Part shown: piece after piece, positions 5,603 through 10,421 of the stretch
Position numbering within the stretch: position 1 is the stretch's first letter
How the letters are laid out: each line of letters starts with the position of its first letter
Assembly: GCA_002418685.1 (NCBI GenBank)
Contig: DIEP01000084.1
Location: 14,290 to 24,710 of the forward strand
Source of the DNA: Ignavibacteria bacterium UBA5771
GTDB lineage: Bacteria > Bacteroidota > Ignavibacteria > Kapaibacteriales > UBA2268
DNA length: 10,421 nt
Reading direction: 5' to 3'
Program-made: the position numbers and the translations under genes
Notes under the pieces: generated by a model
What the model was told of the DNA's origin: nothing
The model's database searches: none
What the model saw: the letters and a program-made list of their open reading frames with translations, nothing else

Positions 5603-7960
5603 TTATTGGTTTATTTTTAATTTTTGACCCGGTACAAGTTTGTTAGGATTTTCCAGATTATTGATTTCCTTCAAGTCCTGAACACTTACATCGTATTTTT
5701 CAGCAATTGATTGAAGTGTATCACCACTTTTCACAATATAAGTTTTTGGAGTGGATTTAGTTGACTTTGCTGATTTTGATTTTGAACTCGCAATTTTAGT
5801 AGTCTCGATGGTGTATATTTTTAATTTAGTGCCAATCAAGATAGTGTTATCATCTTTAATATCAGGATTCCATTCTTTAATTTGATTCGTAGTGACATTA
5901 TACATTTTAGCAATTTTTTCCATCGATTCCCCTGATTTAATTTTGTGCATCACAATACGTTCAGAAGTACTTTTATTCACTTTCGTTGATGTATTCGAAG
6001 CAAGTTCTTCTGATTGGACAGGAATCTTTATTTTTTGACCAGTGACAATTCTATCTTTTTTTAGTTTATTCAAACTTTTAATACTCGAAGTCGTAACATT
6101 GTAACGACTTGCAATTTTGCTAAGTGTTTCGCCTTTTCTTACTTTATGAGTTATTGTTTTTGTAATAGCTTGCTGATTCTCTTGAGAAATTGTTATTACT
6201 TGACCCACAGTGATCTGGTTGTCTTCATTCAAATTATTCAGAGCTTTCAAATCGGGAACTGTTTTACCATATGTCTGAGCAATAGTATATAATGTCTCTC
6301 CCTCTTTCACTGTATGGGTTAAGCTACTACCGCTAAAATTCTTTTCATTAATTTTTTTGGAGACATAAGTAGAATTCTGTTCTGAAACGGGATATTTATT
6401 TGCTATTTTAAGACTGTCGTATTTCTTTTGACTAATTGGAACCATAATTTGCAAACGTGGATTGAATTCATCTATGCTATCAGAATACTGATTTAATTTA
6501 GTAATCTCTTCTTTTGAGACATTAAATCTTTGAGAGACAGATTCTAAAGTTTCTCCAGATTCAATAGTATGTAACACATAAGCTTTCTTTTCTTCATAAG
6601 GAATAGATTCAAGGTTTTTTGCAAATGTTTGGAAGGAATTTTCAGGAATTTTTATATAATATGTTCTTTTATCCAATGGAGTTGTTGCACGAATAAGCTC
6701 AGGATTTAATTCTCGAAGTTGGTCTACAGAAATTTGTGCAGCTTTTGCAAGAGCATCCAAATTGATTGGTTCGTTTAGTGAATAAATATCATATTTATAT
6801 TCAGGTTGGAAATTCATTTCCGATTCTTTAAGTCCATATTTTAATGGATCCATTGCAATGAGAGTAACAGCAATATACAAGGGGATATAATTTCGTGTTT
6901 CTTTTGGCAAATACTTCTGCACTTCCCAGAATTCGGGATTATCTTTATTCGTTTTCGCTATTGCTCTTTGCACACAGCCAATACCACAATTATAACCCGC
7001 AAGAGCAAGATACCAATCTCCAAAAAGATTATGGAGATCTTTCAGATGTCGCATTGCTGCACGAGTTGATTTCTCGGGATCCCTACGTTCATCCAGCCAA
7101 GGCGATGGTTCCTTATTCAAATCATACATTTGACCCGTTGAATAAATAAATTGCCAAAGTCCAACTGCATTCGCATGCGATAGTGCATTTGGATTCATCC
7201 CACTTTCAAATAAAGCCAGATATATCAACTCTTGGGGAACTTGTTCATATTGAGCTATTCTTGCCATCATTGGAAAATAACGTGTTGAACGTTCTAACCA
7301 AGTTTTAAGATATTTCAAAAGTTTAGGATTCTTCAATAATGTATTTAATGCGTTTTCAACTTGATTATTCATTACAAGATTGATTTGAAGCGAATCGGGC
7401 GGAGGAAAGAAACCCGTATTTTTCAATTTGAGAGCTGACTTTGCACCTTCTTTCGCATCAACCAATTTATTAGGTCCAACATTTTCAGGTAAGGATTCAA
7501 TTTCGTTAAAAAGCATCTTTTTTATCACAAATACGCTGGAGTTTTCGTCAAGGTCATTGATATTAGTAATATAAATTTCGTAGTCATCAATAATAGAGCG
7601 TATAAGATCCATAAATTCCCGCTCTTTCTCAATTCCCGGATAACTTGCATATTTATTTAATTTGCCAATTGCGTCTTCGAAACATTTAGCTGCATTGGAA
7701 GTATCCTTCCGCTTCATATAAATTAAGGCATCATTATATTTTTTCCTTGCGTATCGAAGTGAATTTTGGAATTCAATTGAATGAAAGTCATGAGCTTGAA
7801 CTTTCTCATCAAATTTTGCAAATTCATCAGGGAATTTTACTTTTTCTGAATTAGTTCCGCTTATGACTTCCTGTGAAAAAACCGAAAAGACAGGTACTGT
7901 CCAACATATAAGTATAGGCAGGACAATAAATTTCAATAGAATCAAAAGTGTTTTTTTCAT
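5603..7960 (-). CDS. MltD-like membrane-associated lytic murein transglycosylase with five LysM domains
   Basis: 785 residues. An N-terminal signal peptide (KK, then a hydrophobic stretch to about residue 28, likely cut near 'VFS-QE') sends it to the periplasm; I see no lipobox. Residues about 50-215 are helical, with a TPR-like 'YNDALIYMKRKDTSNAAKCF' segment. The SLT (lysozyme-like) domain spans about 230-370, with catalytic E252 in 'ALFESGMNP', 'AVGLWQF' after it, and 'ALAGYNCGIG' (AGYN at 321-324). A degenerate LysM-like segment follows ('LDALAKAAQISVDQLRELNP'). Then come five clear LysM repeats starting near residues 461, 546, 603, 669 and 739, separated by Ser/Thr/Lys-rich linkers. The enzyme cleaves the MurNAc-GlcNAc bond to give anhydromuropeptides, and LysM domains bind peptidoglycan. 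E. coli MltD has fewer LysM copies, so this version has an extended wall-binding tail. It is upstream of and probably co-transcribed with lgt. Confidence 0.93.
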   Translation of the reverse strand: MKKTLLILLKFIVLPILICWTVPVFSVFSQEVISGTNSEKVKFPDEFAKFDEKVQAHDFHSIEFQNSLRYARKKYNDALIYMKRKDTSNAAKCFEDAIGKLNKYASYPGIEKEREFMDLIRSIIDDYEIYITNINDLDENSSVFVIKKMLFNEIESLPENVGPNKLVDAKEGAKSALKLKNTGFFPPPDSLQINLVMNNQVENALNTLLKNPKLLKYLKTWLERSTRYFPMMARIAQYEQVPQELIYLALFESGMNPNALSHANAVGLWQFIYSTGQMYDLNKEPSPWLDERRDPEKSTRAAMRHLKDLHNLFGDWYLALAGYNCGIGCVQRAIAKTNKDNPEFWEVQKYLPKETRNYIPLYIAVTLIAMDPLKYGLKESEMNFQPEYKYDIYSLNEPINLDALAKAAQISVDQLRELNPELIRATTPLDKRTYYIKIPENSFQTFAKNLESIPYEEKKAYVLHTIESGETLESVSQRFNVSKEEITKLNQYSDSIDEFNPRLQIMVPISQKKYDSLKIANKYPVSEQNSTYVSKKINEKNFSGSSLTHTVKEGETLYTIAQTYGKTVPDLKALNNLNEDNQITVGQVITISQENQQAITKTITHKVRKGETLSKIASRYNVTTSSIKSLNKLKKDRIVTGQKIKIPVQSEELASNTSTKVNKSTSERIVMHKIKSGESMEKIAKMYNVTTNQIKEWNPDIKDDNTILIGTKLKIYTIETTKIASSKSKSAKSTKSTPKTYIVKSGDTLQSIAEKYDVSVQDLKEINNLENPNKLVPGQKLKINQ

Positions 7961-7980
7961 TTGTGCTTTTTCATTTTTTT

Positions 7981-8010
7981 CAAAATAAGTATTTTTTTTT
8001 AAATAGCAAT
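7981..8010 (-). promoter_or_regulatory. possible Bacteroidota-type promoter of the mltD-like gene
   Basis: On the minus strand TTATTTTG (complement of 7981-7988) matches 7 of 8 positions of the TAnnTTTG -7 box and lies 20 bp before the ATG. ATTG (complement of 8007-8010) lies 18 bp further upstream, near the expected -33 spacing. The region is very A/T-rich, so chance matches are likely. Confidence 0.3.
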
Positions 8011-8078
8011 ATTTTTCACAGTATTTTTGATAGATAATTTTCTAAAAAAATTGAAAGGGGAATTCATAAATTGATACG

Positions 8079-8143
8079 AACACCCCTTTTTCCCCTCTTA
8101 AAAAGAGGGGAAATTTTCTATCTCACCCTCTCCATAAGAGGGG
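8079..8143. repeat. second copy of the paired-hairpin repeat (units 4 and 5)
   Basis: AACACCCC-TTTTT then CCCCTCTT-AAA-AAGAGGGG (perfect 8-bp stem, 8092-8110), spacer GAAATTTTCTAT, then a second, imperfect hairpin CCCTCT-CCATA-AGAGGG. The first 43 bases (8079-8121) align to 4708-4751 with about 38 of 44 positions the same and one gap, including the non-palindromic spacer. The right end has decayed: AAAATGAG stands where the first locus has GGGGGTGTT. The gap lies between the glycosyltransferase and mltD-like genes, both leftward. Confidence 0.85.
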
Positions 8144-8185
8144 AAAATGAGAAATGAATAATTATTAAGACAAAGGCTGCATCTA

Positions 8186-9505
8186 TCAGTGTGTCTTTGC
8201 TAATTCATCTAATAAGGTTGAAAGCTGACGCGTGGATTCGCGACGTTCGTATTTTGAAATGGCAGATTCATTAATTTTTAATTTCTCTCCCCTATTTTGC
8301 CAAAGAGAGAACAATCTCAAAAAATTATCAGATATTTCATCTATTTCGCTTTGGTGAGCAACCAGTCCTATGCCTGTTTCATTCATTAATTGAGCAACAG
8401 CACCATTCTTCGGAGCAATTGTCAATATTGGCTTCTTTGTTCCAATATATTCATAAACTTTTCCAGGAACTATTTCCTCGCTTTCCTTTGATTCATCGAC
8501 AATTAATAGCAGGGCATCGCTTTTCAATAATTCGACCAAGCTTTCTTTATGTGGTAGATAACTAATGACTTTTATCGATTCCTGAAAACTTGTGTTTTCA
8601 ATCATCTCGTGAATTTCTCGTCCAAATCTGCCGATAAATTTAATCACGAAGTCTTCCTTCTTAATTAAATTCTCTTTCAATAATTTTTCTATTGCTTGGA
8701 ATAATGCTGAGGGATTGCGTTTGCCATACATTGATCCTGTATATGTTAAAGTGAACCGATCATTCCCCTCCCAATTAACTTCAGGATAATCTTCCGAATC
8801 ATAACCATTAGGTATATAATGAAATTTGGACTCATCAAGATCGGGAAATTTGCCCATTGCATCTATAATAATACCAACCCATGCACATTCAATTTTATCT
8901 GCCTTCTGATAAACACTTTTCTCGAGATGTCTCTCAATTGCTCTTGGAATGAACCATCGCTTTGGTGATGCAATAAAATCAGACCACGGGTCTCGAAACC
9001 CTGCAACCCAAGGCACATTTAAAATCTTTTTAACTTCTTTGGCAATTAATGCAGTAGTATAAGGTGGAGCAGAATTATAAACAGCATCAATTTTATTTTC
9101 CTTTATTGCTCGTTTTAATTCCTTTTTCCCCGAAAAATACCAGAACATACGAGCATCGGGTATAAAAAATGTTGCACGAATAAATTCTGAAAATTTCTCC
9201 TTCCATGTTAATTTTTGCCCAACTTTTTTAATAATATTAACATCAACGGGATCACTATTTTTAATTCCAACAATTTTGCGATAGAAATTATATGGTTCGA
9301 ATATTTTACTGCGATAAACCATTATGTCCTTCGGAAGTTCATCAACCAATGAATAATCATAAGCAGGATATTGCGCATCCTTGACAGTATATATGATTGG
9401 ATTCCATCCAAATTGAGGTAAATACTTTATATGTTTCAAAACTCTTTGGACACCAGGTCCTCCTGATGGTGGAAAATAATATGCAATTATCAGAAGATTC
9501 TTCAT
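8186..9505 (-). CDS. GT-B glycosyltransferase (GT4-like)
   Basis: 439 residues, no signal peptide, probably cytosolic or membrane-peripheral. The N-terminal half has the acceptor-side Rossmann opening 'LLIIAYYFPPSGGPGVQR' (GGPGVQR at 15-21), typical of GT4-like enzymes. The C-terminal half starts near 'FTLTYTGSMYGKRNP' and holds the nucleotide-sugar side. An EX7E motif is present as E344 ... E352 in 'EEIVPGKVYEYIGTKKPIL', matching the retaining GT4 pattern. Such enzymes build lipopolysaccharide, capsule or other glycoconjugates; donor and acceptor cannot be read from sequence. No other polysaccharide genes are visible in the window, so the pathway is unknown. No Shine-Dalgarno is seen before the ATG. 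The gene is divergent from gatB and lies 225 bp upstream of the mltD-like gene, with a repeat in the gap. Confidence 0.88.
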   Translation of the reverse strand: MKNLLIIAYYFPPSGGPGVQRVLKHIKYLPQFGWNPIIYTVKDAQYPAYDYSLVDELPKDIMVYRSKIFEPYNFYRKIVGIKNSDPVDVNIIKKVGQKLTWKEKFSEFIRATFFIPDARMFWYFSGKKELKRAIKENKIDAVYNSAPPYTTALIAKEVKKILNVPWVAGFRDPWSDFIASPKRWFIPRAIERHLEKSVYQKADKIECAWVGIIIDAMGKFPDLDESKFHYIPNGYDSEDYPEVNWEGNDRFTLTYTGSMYGKRNPSALFQAIEKLLKENLIKKEDFVIKFIGRFGREIHEMIENTSFQESIKVISYLPHKESLVELLKSDALLLIVDESKESEEIVPGKVYEYIGTKKPILTIAPKNGAVAQLMNETGIGLVAHQSEIDEISDNFLRLFSLWQNRGEKLKINESAISKYERRESTRQLSTLLDELAKTH

Positions 9506-9514
9506 TTTGTCATT

Positions 9515-9529
9515 TTTTGCTTTGCAAAA
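9515..9529. repeat. short palindrome between glycosyltransferase gene and gatB
   Basis: TTTTGC-TTT-GCAAAA, a perfect 6-bp inverted repeat with a 3-nt centre, 10 bp upstream of the glycosyltransferase ATG and overlapping its putative -7 box. It could be an operator or a 5'-UTR hairpin; short AT-rich palindromes also arise by chance. Confidence 0.45.
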
Positions 9530-9532
9530 TTA
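9525..9532 (-). promoter_or_regulatory. putative -7 box (TAATTTTG) of the glycosyltransferase gene
   Basis: Exact match to the Bacteroidota TAnnTTTG -7 consensus on the minus strand, 19 bp before the ATG. No convincing TTTG -33 element lies at the normal 19-21-bp spacing, so support rests on the -7 box and position. Confidence 0.4.
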
Positions 9533-9554
9533 CCAATGAATTATGAAAACTTAT

Positions 9555-9562
9555 TAGTTTTG
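9555..9562 (+). promoter_or_regulatory. putative -7 box (TAGTTTTG) of gatB
   Basis: Exact TAnnTTTG match on the plus strand, 26 bp before the gatB ATG, back to back with the minus-strand box at 9525-9532. The -33 element is not recognisable at the usual distance. Confidence 0.4.
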
Positions 9563-9588
9563 TAAATTATTTAATTAGAAAATTATAA

Positions 9589-10421
9589 ATGAACGATAAA
9601 TACGAAGCAATAATTGGCTTGGAAGTCCATACTCAATTGCTCACTCAGTCAAAAGCATTTTGCGGCTGTTCTGTTCAATTTGGCGACATTCCTAATTCAA
9701 ATACTTGCCCCGTTTGTCTTGGTCACCCCGGTGCCTTACCTGTATTAAATGAAGAAGTCGTGAAATACGCCGTGAAACTTGGACTTGCCACAAATTGCAA
9801 AATTCGCGAGAATTCTATTTTTGCTCGCAAAAATTATTTCTATGAAGATTTGCCCAAAGGTTATCAAATTTCGCAATATGACTTGCCAATATGCTACGAT
9901 GGTTTTATTGAAATTCAATTAGATGAACATACTACAAAGAAAATCGGCATCACTCGTATACATATTGAAGAGGACACAGGCAAGGCAATTCACGATTTGG
10001 ATATTGATACATTACTAGATTATAACCGCAGTGGCGTTCCATTGCTGGAAATTGTTAGCGAACCTGATATCCGCACTCCTGAAGAGGCTCATAAATATCT
10101 CGAGCAGATTCGCCAAATTCTTCTTTATTTGGAAATATCTTCGGGAAACATGGAGGAAGGTGCTCTGAGATGTGATGCAAATATTTCTATTAGATTACGC
10201 GGTGCAGAAAAATTCGGAACCAAAGCAGAAGTCAAGAACCTTAACAGTTTCCGCAATGTCCAGAAGGCTCTCGAATATGAAATTGAACGTCAAATTGATA
10301 TGCTCGAGCAATCTCAGATAATTCATCAAGAAACAAGACTATGGGACGCTGCCAAACACCAAACACGCGTGATGCGATCAAAAGAAATGGCTCACGATTA
10401 CCGCTATTTTCCTGAACCCGA
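9589..10421 (+). CDS. gatB: Asp-tRNA(Asn)/Glu-tRNA(Gln) amidotransferase subunit B, N-terminal part
   Basis: 277 complete codons are visible; GatB is normally about 475-490 residues, so roughly the last 40 percent lies beyond the window. GatB is the tRNA-binding kinase/transamidase subunit of GatCAB, which converts Glu-tRNA(Gln) to Gln-tRNA(Gln) and Asp-tRNA(Asn) to Asn-tRNA(Asn) in the cytoplasm. Motifs in order: 'YEAIIGLEVHTQL' (5-17), a cysteine set C25-G-C27 and C40-x2-C43 ('FCGC', 'NTCPVCLGHPGALPV') of the zinc-binding kind found in many GatBs, 'KNYFYEDLPKGYQISQYD', 'IHIEEDTGK', 'DYNRSGVPLLEIVSEPD' and 'MEEGALRCDANIS'. The start is well set by GLEVHTQL near residue 10. gatA and gatC are not in the window. 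It is transcribed away from the glycosyltransferase gene. Confidence 0.96.
   Translation, partial: MNDKYEAIIGLEVHTQLLTQSKAFCGCSVQFGDIPNSNTCPVCLGHPGALPVLNEEVVKYAVKLGLATNCKIRENSIFARKNYFYEDLPKGYQISQYDLPICYDGFIEIQLDEHTTKKIGITRIHIEEDTGKAIHDLDIDTLLDYNRSGVPLLEIVSEPDIRTPEEAHKYLEQIRQILLYLEISSGNMEEGALRCDANISIRLRGAEKFGTKAEVKNLNSFRNVQKALEYEIERQIDMLEQSQIIHQETRLWDAAKHQTRVMRSKEMAHDYRYFPEP

Overview
The window is AT-rich, tightly packed bacterial chromosome. It contains nine protein genes (two cut by the window edges) and no RNA genes. It most resembles the Bacteroidota/Ignavibacteriota (FCB) side of the tree. The evidence is a short (286-residue) primary sigma factor without region 1.1, an Lgt with a Bacteroidota-like 'EFFKEQQ' C-terminal segment, weak or absent Shine-Dalgarno sequences at several genes, and TAnnTTTG-type promoter boxes in front of two divergent genes. 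This placement is inference from sequence character; no marker phylogeny was possible.

Layout. Positions 1-1837 hold a leftward set: a secreted FKBP-type prolyl isomerase, then a single-stranded DNA-binding protein (ssb), then the start of an MlaD/MCE-domain lipid-transport protein that runs off the left edge. A 160-bp divergent gap separates these from a rightward cluster at 1998-4506: a Nif3-like (DUF34) metal-binding protein, a coiled-coil/zinc-ribbon protein and the primary sigma factor RpoD. That cluster closes with an intrinsic terminator at about 4540-4580. Next comes a repeat-rich convergent gap (4641-4790), followed by leftward genes: lgt (lipoprotein diacylglyceryl transferase) directly downstream of a MltD-like lytic transglycosylase with five LysM domains, then a second repeat-bearing gap (8079-8143), then a GT-B glycosyltransferase. 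An 83-bp divergent promoter region leads to gatB, which runs off the right edge.

Function. The genes are mostly housekeeping: envelope maintenance (FKBP, MlaD, Lgt, MltD-like, glycosyltransferase), DNA and transcription (SSB, RpoD), translation (GatB, for Gln/Asn-tRNA amidation), and two conserved but poorly understood partners (Nif3-like and zinc-ribbon protein). I see no defence system, prophage, transposase or CRISPR array.

The most unusual signal is non-coding. A family of GC-rich hairpins (CCCCTCTT-nnn-AAGAGGGG, flanked by AACACCCC or GGGGTGTT) is arranged as inverted pairs in two separate intergenic gaps. It looks like a dispersed REP/BIME- or MITE-like element. Secondary points are the (AAT)8 poly-Asn microsatellite and atypical C-terminus of SSB, and the nif3-zinc ribbon-rpoD neighbourhood.
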